Below are positions 45,431 through 53,769 of a stretch of 64,000 nucleotides of DNA, in pieces. The number at the start of each line of letters is the position of its first letter. Position 1 is the first letter of the stretch. A program made the position numbers and the translations under genes. The DNA comes from Rhodovibrio salinarum DSM 9154 (GTDB lineage: Bacteria; Pseudomonadota; Alphaproteobacteria; Kiloniellales; Rhodovibrionaceae), in NCBI RefSeq assembly GCF_000515255.1, contig NZ_KI911559.1, forward strand, positions 3,704,693 through 3,768,692. The letters are read 5' to 3'. Below the pieces are notes generated by a model. That model had not been told where the DNA came from. It saw only the letters and a list, made by a program, of their open reading frames with translations, and did no database searches.

Positions 45431-46994
45431 GGCGTGTCGGCATGGTTGCGACCGATCCGAACGGTCGTTGCCCCAACCGGCTCGGCGATGCTGTCGGCTG
45501 CGGCCTTCGCGCCGTCGACGAACAGGGCCCGCGCACCGCCGCCAATCGTGATGCCGAAGGTGTGTGTCGCCCCGTCAGCCCAGCCGGCGAGCAGGCCATC
45601 GATATTGCCCTGGCTGGCCCACCGGACTTCGCGAACAGCATTACGCGCGTTTGATCGCCGGCGTAGTAGAGGTCGTGGCGGTTGGCGTCCGTACCGTCAT
45701 CCAGGCTGAACAGCCGCAATATCCCGGTTGCCGGCACATCGCTCAGGTGTGCTTCGATCACGAAGCTCATGCCGGCCGGATCGTACCAGGCGGTGTCGTC
45801 CAGCGTGATCAGATCGGCCGCCCGGCTGGCCGGACCGCTAGGCGGCGTTGCGATCGGGCTGGTCGCGCTCGCCCCAGCCTCGCACTGCACGGCCGTCGGT
45901 GCGCCGGCCATCGTGAAGGTTACGGCCCTGCTGGTGGTCAAGGTGAAGGTCACGGGCGTACCTTGCCGTGCCGTGCCACTGGGTCCGCCGGACAGGGTAC
46001 AAGTCCCACCGCCACGCACCGACAGCGTGTAGGTCCCGGGGGCAAGCGTGCGTGTCTGCGTCGCCGGGTTGAAACTGTCGTGCAGCAAGTTGGTCCGCGC
46101 GCCCTCGCACAGCAGGCCCAACGGTTCGCCAGTCGCGGGATCGTGGTCAAACCGTGGTGTGTTGGCCGGCACAGGCACGAGCTGCCCCTTGGCGTCGGTC
46201 ACGTGCGCGGTGCCGCTGCGGATGACCGACAAGGCGTCAGCCCCCGCGCCCAGCGTGGCGTCGAGGCCGAACACCGGCATCACCGCGACCGACGGCACAC
46301 GCGCGGCGACCCGGGCGCGCACCGCAACCAGATCAGCGCGGCGGCGTTCGGCGGCCATGCTGGCCTGCGCCGCCTTGGCAGCCCAGGCGTGCGCACTTGC
46401 CGCAGCCTGCTGGGCCACAGCTGCCCCGCTAGCGGCGCTGGTCGCGCTGGCCGCCGCCACCCTCTCCGACTGGCCAGCGCTGTGTGCACTGTCTGCTGCC
46501 TGCGCGGCGGCCCGGGCGCTGCCGGTCACCACGCTGGGGCGGCCGGCGGCATCGAAGCCGAGCACGGCGTCCGCTCGGGCGTCCGCAGGCGGCAGGATCA
46601 GGGCGGTGTCCGCGTCCTCCGGGGCGCGCTTGAGCGCCTGCCCCGTCAGCGCCTCGAGCTGTTGCAGCAGCATCGTCAGGCGGTCGAGTTCGGCGTTAAT
46701 CGCACTGGCGCGGAACTCGCCAGCCTCCAGAAAGTCGGTCGTCCGCGTGATCGCCATGTCGCGGAACAGCGTCAGGGTCCGACCGGCAGCCGGCGGCGTG
46801 GCGCAGGTGACACGGCCGCCGGCCTCGTTGCCGACACCACGCACGGTGACACCGGTCGGCGTGGTGCCATCGTCCAGCACCAGCACGAGGTCGTCGGCCG
46901 CCAGAATCAGGAAGGGATAGGTAAAGACCGTCTGCACGCCGTCGCAGGCGTACTGCACATACGGTCGCGCATCCGCGACCCGGACGTCGGGCAT
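45352..46994 (-). CDS. Phage tail fibre protein, with an apparent frameshift
   Basis: The N-terminal domain (to about residue 130; QYACDGVQTVFTYPFLIL, FLEAGEFRASAINAELDRLT) matches the T7 gp17-type fibre N-terminus that attaches to the tail. A long Ala-rich coiled section and beta-rich domains follow. The C-terminus is a LamG/concanavalin-like domain that is complete only if the frame changes near 45652. The original frame loses sense there (continuing as far as 45054), whereas another frame reads QGNIDGLLAGWADGATHTFG and ends at a TGA at 45352. One base appears to be missing in CGCGTAATG. This is either a sequencing error or a true inactivating mutation of the receptor-binding end. Confidence 0.75.
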
Positions 46995-47039
46995 GGGGGC
47001 CTCCGATCAGAAAGAAAGCGGGCGACGCGCGGCCAGGGC

Positions 47040-47639
47040 TCAGGCGCGCGGTTCGAGTTGCATTTCCAGCCCCAGCATCGCGCGCCGGCGACGGTTCTCC
47101 GCCTCTAGCAGGTTCTGCGCGTGGCGCTTGTCCTGCGCGTCCAGCCGGATCTGGTAGCGGGTTTCGTCATGCGCGCCCGACGCCTGGCTGCGGTCGATCA
47201 GGTTGCGCTGAATCGCCTTGGCCGTGCCGCCGCCGGTAATGCCGGCCGACGCCGCGCTTGCCCGCGCGCTGGCCTGCGCCGCCGCCAGTTCCTGGGCCCG
47301 CGTCTCCCGCGCTTCCGCCCGCGCCTCCAACGTATCCAGGCGCTCGCGGACCAATCCGGGATCGGCCTCGAACGCCGGCAACTCGGCTTCGTAGATCTCG
47401 CGCGCCCGTTGGGTCCGCGCGCGTTCCAGCGCCAATTCGCGCTCGAAGGCTTCCTGCTCCATCCGGCGCTGGTGTGCCTGTTCCTCGCGGGCCTGCTGGC
47501 GTTCCCAGGCACGCTGCTGACGGGCAGCCTCCAATTGCGCGGCACGGTCGGCACGGGCTTGCCGCGCATCCGCCTGGCTGCTGGCGTAATTGACGGCGCC
47601 GCCGACGACGGCGGGCACGACGGACTGAAAACCGGCCAT
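47040..47639 (-). CDS. Phage internal virion protein, T7 gp14-like
   Basis: A 199-residue protein with a hydrophobic N-terminus (VVPAVVGGAVNYASS) followed by a long Arg/Glu/Gln-rich coiled coil. This resembles the T7 gp14 core protein, which is ejected with the DNA and inserts in the host outer membrane. The start overlaps the end of tail tubular B by one base. No larger gp15- or gp16-like genes follow. Confidence 0.6.
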   Translation of the reverse strand: MAGFQSVVPAVVGGAVNYASSQADARQARADRAAQLEAARQQRAWERQQAREEQAHQRRMEQEAFERELALERARTQRAREIYEAELPAFEADPGLVRERLDTLEARAEARETRAQELAAAQASARASAASAGITGGGTAKAIQRNLIDRSQASGAHDETRYQIRLDAQDKRHAQNLLEAENRRRRAMLGLEMQLEPRA

Positions 47640-49546
47640 TAATCGTTCACCTTGATTTCGGTTGTCACGGAGAGAAGCGTGAACGCCAGCGGCGCGCCGT
47701 CGGCGATCCGCCACAGCGGCGTCGTCCCGGCCGGCCGCCAGCCCAGGGCACGCACCGGCTTGTCGCCCGAGAACGGCGCGACGGGTGCATCCAGAAGATC
47801 GCTGCCCAGGAGCTGGAAGGGTGCCGGCTGACTGCCGTCCCCGGTATCGACCGACAGGCTCTGGGTATCGAGCAGCCGGAAGGTCGCCTCGATCAGCCGG
47901 ACCTTGATGCCATGGCCGGTGCCGATCGCGTTGCTGACCAACGGGGGCAGCGGCTCCACCACATGGCTGTAGGGCAGCCCGGCGGCGAGCTGCGAGGCTG
48001 GCGCGTCCAGCACAACCGCGCCGCCCGAAACGGTTCGCGGCGCCTGCACCACGCCATCGGCGACGACGGCAACGGTCTGCCCCTCCAAATGGTCGAGCCC
48101 CGACCAGATGGCGGTTGGCGGGTCGGCTGTGCCGACCAAAGCGGCATCCAGGGTCACGGCCGCCTCCAGCACCTCCAGAAAGGTGCCGCCGTCGCGTTCC
48201 ACGACGAGGTAGACGTACGGGTCGATCACCGCGATCGCCCCCACCCGCCCCTCGGTCGTCAGGCGCGACCAAGCGGTGACCTGCTCGCTGCGGTACTGGG
48301 TCAAAACCGCGAGGCTACCGTCACCCTGAACGCAGTACAGCAGCCGCTTGGACGGCTGATAATCCAGCTCGATCACATCGGTGACCATATGCTTGGCGAG
48401 CAGGGTCAGGTCGTCGCTTAGATAGGCGCTCTCGACCTCGGAGTAGCTGAACTCGTTCACCCGGTCGCCGGTCCGACCGACGAACACGGTCGCTCCATCG
48501 ATCACCTTGGGGGCGGTGTAGCGGTCGCTGCGCGAGCCGACCCGGGTCTGGCGCTTCACCTGCACGCTGGTCGGGGTCAGGGGATCGCCGGTGACCCGCC
48601 ACTCACCGCCGCTGGTGAATACCTGCAGATCGCGCCCGGACAGCAGGCCGCGCACCGCATTGACCTGATCGCTCAGCAGCTCGAAATCGATCGCCTCGTC
48701 GTCGAGCCCTGTGCCGGGATCGAAATTGAACAGATCGTCCGTCTTCGACAGGAATATCCGGTTCGGCAGCCTGCCCCCACCGCCCAGCACCAGCCGGTTC
48801 TGGTGAAACGCCGCCACCGCTGGCCAGCCGTTGGCGAGCGAATAGGCGCTTTCACTCCAGTCCGCCGTTGCCTCGTCCGAGCCCAGGTCGACGCGGATAT
48901 CGCAATCGACGTTACGCGCATCCTGCACGGCCGTGATCAGCGCCTCGCCGCCGTGCAGACGCAGGCGGGCGCCCAGGTGATCGGCGGTAAAGGCCGGCGC
49001 GCTGGCGACGAACCGAACGTCGCTGCCACTGGTCGCGGCCGGCGCCAGCATGATGTCGGGCGCGGCGACCTTGGCGTGGGGAACCATGTTGCGCGGGCCG
49101 ATCTGGGCAAACTTCATTTGCTGGATCGACCAGCTTCCGGCCCCGTCGCGGGTGATCAGCCGCGGCACGGACGTCGGATGGGTCACGATCAGCGTGTCCG
49201 CGCTCTGCACCCAGGCAAGCTCGGGCAGCGTGCCCTGCTGCCAGGGGGCCGCGAGATTGCCGACGATCAGCAGGCCGTCCTGGTAGACGTCGATGCGGTA
49301 GTCGGAGAACGCCAGGACATAGACCTGGTCGACCGAGAACTCGAACGGGACCAGCCGCGCGGACCCCGGCAGTTCAGCCAGGAACTGCAGACCGGGACGG
49401 CGCGACACCCCGCCGGTCGGATGCAGGGTCACGTTGGTCAATTCGCGCGCGCCGTTCTCGTAGGCGCGCAGATCGCCGCGGCCGAGCAGCAGCGGATCCA
49501 GTTCGCCGCCGGTGAAGTTGGTCTTGTAGACGTGCCGGCGGGTCAT
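47639..49546 (-). CDS. Phage tail tubular protein B (T7 gp12-like)
   Basis: Nozzle-like tail protein of 635 residues. It begins RHVYKTNFTGGELDPLLLGR and has LTNVTLHPTGGVSRRPGLQF near residue 35, the characteristic start of this family. The rest is beta-rich, including GWPAVAAFHQNRLVLGG and FLSKTDDLFNFDPGTG. The start overlaps the stop of tail tubular A by 4 bases (ATGA). Confidence 0.9.
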   Translation of the reverse strand: MTRRHVYKTNFTGGELDPLLLGRGDLRAYENGARELTNVTLHPTGGVSRRPGLQFLAELPGSARLVPFEFSVDQVYVLAFSDYRIDVYQDGLLIVGNLAAPWQQGTLPELAWVQSADTLIVTHPTSVPRLITRDGAGSWSIQQMKFAQIGPRNMVPHAKVAAPDIMLAPAATSGSDVRFVASAPAFTADHLGARLRLHGGEALITAVQDARNVDCDIRVDLGSDEATADWSESAYSLANGWPAVAAFHQNRLVLGGGGRLPNRIFLSKTDDLFNFDPGTGLDDEAIDFELLSDQVNAVRGLLSGRDLQVFTSGGEWRVTGDPLTPTSVQVKRQTRVGSRSDRYTAPKVIDGATVFVGRTGDRVNEFSYSEVESAYLSDDLTLLAKHMVTDVIELDYQPSKRLLYCVQGDGSLAVLTQYRSEQVTAWSRLTTEGRVGAIAVIDPYVYLVVERDGGTFLEVLEAAVTLDAALVGTADPPTAIWSGLDHLEGQTVAVVADGVVQAPRTVSGGAVVLDAPASQLAAGLPYSHVVEPLPPLVSNAIGTGHGIKVRLIEATFRLLDTQSLSVDTGDGSQPAPFQLLGSDLLDAPVAPFSGDKPVRALGWRPAGTTPLWRIADGAPLAFTLLSVTTEIKVND

Positions 49547-50115
49547 GCTCCGCGTGCCTCGATCAGCGGGAAGTCCTCGATCGCCGCCGGAGTCTCCTGC
49601 TGCGCGTCGATCTGCCGGGCACGCTGGAACGCCTGTTCGGCCAAGCGGCCCAACGCCTCCGCCCGGCTGGTGCTTTCGGTGATCGGCAGGCAGAACTCGG
49701 CTGCCAGGCGTGCCACCAGCGCCTGGTCGAAAAACGGCGGGAAGTCCGCCTCGCGTGGGCGGTAGAGATAGGTCAGGACCAGTTGATCGACGTCGGCATG
49801 CACCCGCCGCTCGGCGATCCGGTAGCTGACGCCCCGCCCGCGTGCCGCCGTGCCGGCGGAAAGCGCGCGCAGGAAATCCGGCGGCAGCTGGAAGGCGTGC
49901 GCGAAGTCGGCAACCGGCTGCGCGCTCAGCCGCGGCAGCCGGGCCTGGACGGTGGCGAAGCTCCAGGGATGCGCAGACAGGAGCGCATCCCGCAGCCCGC
50001 CATAGAGTGTGCGGCAGACCTGCGCCTGTGCGCTGGTCTCTTGAAAACTGGCGATCGGCTGGGCGCCCAGCGCGATCAACGCGCGCGCACACAGCTGGAC
50101 GGCGGAAGACGCCAT
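49543..50115 (-). CDS. Phage tail tubular protein A (T7 gp11-like)
   Basis: Adaptor or gatekeeper between portal and nozzle, 190 residues. Family features are LCARALIALGAQPIASFQE, the WSFATVQARLPRL block, FQLPPDFLR and the C-terminal helices. Coupled to tail tubular B by a 4-base overlap. Confidence 0.88.
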   Translation of the reverse strand: MASSAVQLCARALIALGAQPIASFQETSAQAQVCRTLYGGLRDALLSAHPWSFATVQARLPRLSAQPVADFAHAFQLPPDFLRALSAGTAARGRGVSYRIAERRVHADVDQLVLTYLYRPREADFPPFFDQALVARLAAEFCLPITESTSRAEALGRLAEQAFQRARQIDAQQETPAAIEDFPLIEARGA

Positions 50116-50214
50116 GAACGGGGGTCCTTCGGGTGGGAAACGATCGGTCGTCGACGCCCGGATGGGAATCGGCCCTCCCCGAGGCAGCCACCAAGGGGAG
50201 GGCCTGCTCTGGCG

Positions 50215-50481
50215 CTAAGTGCCGCGCGCGGCGAGCGCCGTCATATCGGCGGCGTCGACCGTGCCGGCAGCGTTCGACCGGATCAGGAACAGACCGGCGG
50301 CGGGGAGAGCGTCGGTATCGACATTGGCGATCACGATGTCGCCGACGCGCAGCATCTCGGCGGCGGCGTCGAAATAGCCGGCGCTGTCGACAGTCGCGGG
50401 CGCGTCGACGGTGGTGTAATGCCACAGCGTGAAGCTGTTGGCGTAAGCGAGGACGCTCAGGTTACGGGCCTGGAATGCCAT
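50215..50481 (-). CDS. Small phage protein after the capsid gene
   Basis: An 88-residue protein of unknown role, beta-rich (LWHYTTVDAPATVDSAGYF, VGDIVIANVDT). Its place directly after the capsid suggests a decoration or head-fibre-like protein, an inference from position only. Confidence 0.6.
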   Translation of the reverse strand: MAFQARNLSVLAYANSFTLWHYTTVDAPATVDSAGYFDAAAEMLRVGDIVIANVDTDALPAAGLFLIRSNAAGTVDAADMTALAARGT

Positions 50482-50494
50482 CGACCGGGTCTCC

Positions 50495-51313
50495 CTAGGC
50501 TTCCAGGCAGCGCATGGTGACGACGCCCTCGGCGTCGATCAGGCAGGCGCCCTGGCTCATCATGTTGTTGACGAAGTGTGCCGCGCGGTCGCCGTGCCAG
50601 GAGATGTCGCTGGTCACGTCCGCGCCGGAGGCGTGGCCAACCGCGGTCTTGTGGTACCAGTGGCACAGCCGCACACCGCCCGCCGCGCTCAGCCCGGAAT
50701 GCGGGATCCACAGCGTGCCCAGCCAACGCTTGGCCTGCGTGCCCTTCCAGGGCAACTCGTCCGCGCCGACGTAATCGGCGTTGGCGAACTCCTGGATATC
50801 CAGCAGCTCCGACCACTGCTTCCAGCCGATCACGGCGAAGCGCTCGCCGTCGTCCGGCACGTCCGCGCCGCCCAGCATCTCGAAAGCGGTCAGGATCTTG
50901 GCCTTGGTCAGGCCGTCGCTGTCGCCGCCGGCAACGTTGGCGGACGCGTCGAGCCCAGCGATGATCAGCTCGTCCGTCTTGCGACCAAGCGCATAGGCGC
51001 CGGCGTTGGCGACCACCATGCGCTCGTCGATGTTGACCTTCAGCTCGTCCAGCTTGTCGACCCAATCGCCGGCGTAATAATCGGCGAGCTGGCAGTCGAC
51101 CGGCGTGTGGTCGAGCGACATCACCGGCACCTTGCCGTGCCGGGCCTTGGTCGAGGCGGCGCCCTTGCCGACCTTCTGGAAGGTCGTGGTGGCGCCCTTG
51201 ATGTTGGACTTGGAGCGCACCGTCTGGCGCAGCTTCGAACCCTGACGCTGGTAGGCCGTGTGCACCTCGCTCTGGAAGTGCTTGATGAAGGCCTGATCGA
51301 CCTGTTGGGACAT
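50495..51313 (-). CDS. Phage major capsid protein
   Basis: A 272-residue protein positioned between scaffold and tail genes. The start SQQVDQAFIKHFQSEVHTAY and the segment TTTFQKVGKG are typical of podovirus capsids of the pelagiphage/BPP-1 type rather than HK97 proper. The VDKLDELKVNIDERMVVANAG stretch probably forms the spine helix. A GGTCTC-rich stretch precedes the ATG. A terminator lies 200 bases upstream, so the gene may need its own promoter. Confidence 0.85.
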   Translation of the reverse strand: MSQQVDQAFIKHFQSEVHTAYQRQGSKLRQTVRSKSNIKGATTTFQKVGKGAASTKARHGKVPVMSLDHTPVDCQLADYYAGDWVDKLDELKVNIDERMVVANAGAYALGRKTDELIIAGLDASANVAGGDSDGLTKAKILTAFEMLGGADVPDDGERFAVIGWKQWSELLDIQEFANADYVGADELPWKGTQAKRWLGTLWIPHSGLSAAGGVRLCHWYHKTAVGHASGADVTSDISWHGDRAAHFVNNMMSQGACLIDAEGVVTMRCLEA

Positions 51314-51624
51314 GGTCTGTCGGTCTCTCTATGCGGTTGTCGGGTGGGGTCGACACACGCAAAACGGTTGTCGCCGGATTGGCGGCCGGTCGCGCGGGCG
51401 CACAGCACCGGCCCGCGAGCGCAAAAGCGGCGCGGGTTGTCGGCAAGCGTGCGGGAAACTGGTCATGCAGCGCGGGCAGAAGCCGGCGCTTGGATAAAAC
51501 AGATGACAGACAGCAAAACGCCCAGGAGCTTTAGGCTCCTGGGCGTTTCAGAACGGCGATTGTGACCGATGCCGAACCACGGTTGTTCAGCCGGTCAGAC
51601 ATGCAGATTGTACCCCGGGTGTGT
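51314..51624. other. Spacer between the moron and the capsid gene
   Basis: About 310 bases without a gene. It contains the strong hairpin terminator at 51513-51548 and then DNA leading to the capsid start. Because the hairpin should stop transcription from upstream, a promoter for capsid and downstream genes is expected here; I could not define one. Confidence 0.45.
51513..51548 (-). terminator. Strong terminator closing the moron cassette
   Basis: A 14-bp perfect stem (51516-51529 with 51535-51548) with a 5-nt loop. On the minus strand it is followed by a short T-run (TTTTGC). It is about 75 bases after the 57-residue gene. Confidence 0.8.
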
Positions 51625-51798
51625 CTACTCCGCCGCCGCGATCCGCGCAGGCACCTGGAGATCGCGACGCAACTCCTCCTCGACCTCCGAAGCCAGACGC
51701 ATCTGCTTCTGCGACACGGAGGCGTACGTTCCGCGGCCGTTGCGATAGGTATCGCCGGCGCGGTCACTCAGTTGCTCAAGAATTTCGCGGCTGTACAT
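51625..51798 (-). CDS. 57-residue protein of the phage moron
   Basis: The frame begins MYSREILEQLSDRAGDTYRN and ends LQVPARIAAAE before a TAG. It is helical and charged, with no family recognised. GAAAGGG lies about 8 bases upstream of the ATG at 51798. It sits 48 bases after the 189-residue gene and before the terminator. It may be an antitoxin-like or partner protein of that product, an inference from size and placement only. Confidence 0.65.
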   Translation of the reverse strand: MYSREILEQLSDRAGDTYRNGRGTYASVSQKQMRLASEVEEELRRDLQVPARIAAAE

Positions 51799-51846
51799 CG
51801 TTCAGCCCTTTCTCGGCTCTGCAAGCCGTCAAACTAGACACCTAGG

Positions 51847-52416
51847 CTACGTACGTACGGAACTGAGTGCAATCTTTTCGCGCACGAACACCCAGCGGCT
51901 GCGGCCCTGGTCGTCTACGTAGCTATCGTGCAGACGATATCCAATCCCGCACACGACATCCGATATCCTTCTATATTTCGTTAGCGCTCTTTCAGGCAGA
52001 TGAACATCGAACGTCGACATCGTGATCGCATCCGCGTTCGCCGTACGAACCAATTGGCGCGTTGCCTTCAGAATCAGCGACAAAACCACGGGACGATCGT
52101 CTTCCGAGATAATCCGGTTCGCCGTTTCGCGATCAAACGCAGGTGCGCTGACGATGAAGTCGTTATCCACCTCCTTCTCGACCAGGCCGAACCGCAGATC
52201 GTAAAGACTTTGCACATCGGGATCGCCACCAGGCAGTTCGTGCGTCATGTCGATCAAACTGACCGACATCAGGTGAAGTTTACCGACCTTCGGCGTTCCC
52301 TCCGGCCCCTCGCCCCATTCGGCAGCCACGACGAACTCCTGGACGATATCGCCCATCGCCTCATAGATGATGTCCTTTTCCGAAAAGTCGGTTTGGATGT
52401 GAGGCTTCAAGAACAC
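51847..52416 (-). CDS. Unknown protein of the phage moron (189 residues)
   Basis: A cytoplasmic protein of 189 residues with no recognised family. It lacks signal or membrane segments and has mixed alpha/beta character. It is less GC-biased in sequence than the flanking scaffold and capsid genes and has more Ile, Asp and Lys codons. The GTG start at 52416 is well supported by GGAGGTC 5-6 bases upstream. A promoter 30-58 bases upstream and the terminator downstream make it an independent unit within the phage late operon. Possible roles are superinfection exclusion or host benefit, but nothing in the sequence shows this. Confidence 0.8.
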   Translation of the reverse strand: MFLKPHIQTDFSEKDIIYEAMGDIVQEFVVAAEWGEGPEGTPKVGKLHLMSVSLIDMTHELPGGDPDVQSLYDLRFGLVEKEVDNDFIVSAPAFDRETANRIISEDDRPVVLSLILKATRQLVRTANADAITMSTFDVHLPERALTKYRRISDVVCGIGYRLHDSYVDDQGRSRWVFVREKIALSSVRT

Positions 52417-52445
52417 GCCGACCTCCAGGATGACCCGGTTAGCGA

Positions 52446-52474
52446 GTTCTAGATAAGCGCATTACACCTATCAA
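52446..52474 (-). promoter_or_regulatory. Sigma-70-type promoter of the moron
   Basis: On the minus strand TTGATA (52474-52469, one mismatch to TTGACA) is separated by exactly 17 bases from TAGAAC (52451-52446, two mismatches to TATAAT). The start codon of the 189-residue gene is 30 bases downstream. Confidence 0.6.
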
Positions 52475-52680
52475 GTGACGGCGGAAGGCTGCGCGGACGC
52501 GTGGCGCCGACCCGCATGGCGCACCGGGCCGGGGAGGGAAACCCGGGGCGCGCGGCCGACACCTTCGGGCAGCCAGCGGCCTTCCGCCGTCCACGGCCGC
52601 GCTCGAGCGGTTCCCGTCAGGAATACGAGATCCGCGAGGCGCCGGCCGCTATCCCGGTGCAAACGGCGACGGTCCAGCGG

Positions 52681-53454
52681 CTATCCGCCGGGCTGTCCGG
52701 AGAACAGGCGCTGGAAGCCGGCCTGCACCTTGGCGACCGTGGCGGGATCACGCTGGCGCCAGTACTTCGGATCGGCCATCAGACGCTTCAGGTCGTCCTC
52801 GCTCAGCTCGGGGGCGGCGTCGCCGCCGGCGCCAAGGCCCGGTTCGCCGTTGGCCATCATGCGGTGCATCGCCAGGACGCCCTCGTAGGTGGTCGACAGC
52901 GCCTCGAACACTTCGCCCGGCAGGTTCTTGCGGCCCCAGGCGCCGAGCGCGCCGGCGACCTCGCGCCACTTCTCCGGCCCACCGAACTGCGCCACCAGGC
53001 GCTCCAGCTGACGCTCCGCCTCGAACTCGCCGGCCAGCTCCTGGATCGCCGGCAACATCCGCTCGGCCGCGAGGTCGTAAACCAGCTGTGCCTGCTCGGG
53101 CGTGAAGCCGGCGGCGTGGAGCTGGGCGTTGACCTCCGGATCGGGCTGGATCATCGGGTGCGGCGGCTCGACCGGATAGCCCTCCGGCGTGTCCGGCACG
53201 CCCACCGCCCGGCGGAAGGTGCCGGCCGTCTCCGGCGGGCTGTCGGCGCGCGGCACCTCGACCATCTGCGCCAGCTTGCGTTCCAGCTCCAGGTAGGAGC
53301 GCAGCAACGCCTCCGTGCGCAGGTCGCCGGTCTCGGGATCGCGGAACTTGTCGGGCACCTTCGGGCTGTCGGGGATCCGGCTACGGGCAGCCTTCGGCGG
53401 CGTGCGGTCGGACACAGCCGGCGTCGGACCAGCGGCAAGCAGGCTGTCGGTCAT
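52681..53454 (-). CDS. Phage scaffolding (capsid assembly) protein
   Basis: A 257-residue acidic protein. The N-terminus is Pro-rich, the middle is helical (RTEALLRSYLELERKLAQM; QAQLVYDLAAERM), and the C-terminus has LMADPKYWRQRDPATVAKV followed by GFQRLF, a typical capsid-binding tail of gp9-like scaffolds. It is placed between portal and capsid, as expected. Confidence 0.82.
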   Translation of the reverse strand: MTDSLLAAGPTPAVSDRTPPKAARSRIPDSPKVPDKFRDPETGDLRTEALLRSYLELERKLAQMVEVPRADSPPETAGTFRRAVGVPDTPEGYPVEPPHPMIQPDPEVNAQLHAAGFTPEQAQLVYDLAAERMLPAIQELAGEFEAERQLERLVAQFGGPEKWREVAGALGAWGRKNLPGEVFEALSTTYEGVLAMHRMMANGEPGLGAGGDAAPELSEDDLKRLMADPKYWRQRDPATVAKVQAGFQRLFSGQPGG

Positions 53455-53505
53455 GCGGGTCGATCCTTGTGCGAGAGGTGAAAAACATGCGGGACCGCAG
53501 CGACC

Positions 53506-53769
53506 TCAGTCGCCGGCGCGCCCTCGGCGGATCAGGGCGAGCAGGTTGGCGGCCAGGCGGCGCTGGCCTTCCAGGTCGCGCAACGCGGCCTCGCCCACTT
53601 CGGGCGCCAGCACGCGTTCGAAGGTGATCCGGCGCAGGTGATCAAGCGCGAGCGCCCCATCAGCCCCGGCGAAGCAGCGAGCGAAGGCGCGCGCGACCGC
53701 TTCGCCGTCGGGCCGGTCGCTTTCGGGCGTTGCGCTCACAGGCGCTCTGGGCAGGGCGGCGTCAGACAT
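53506..53769 (-). CDS. Bbp19-like phage protein
   Basis: An 87-residue helical protein. The core FARCFAGADGALALDHLRRITFERV and LEGQRRLAANLLALI match the Bbp19 family found next to portal genes in short-tailed phages. The function is unknown. It overlaps the end of the portal gene by 8 bases. Confidence 0.75.
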   Translation of the reverse strand: MSDAALPRAPVSATPESDRPDGEAVARAFARCFAGADGALALDHLRRITFERVLAPEVGEAALRDLEGQRRLAANLLALIRRGRAGD

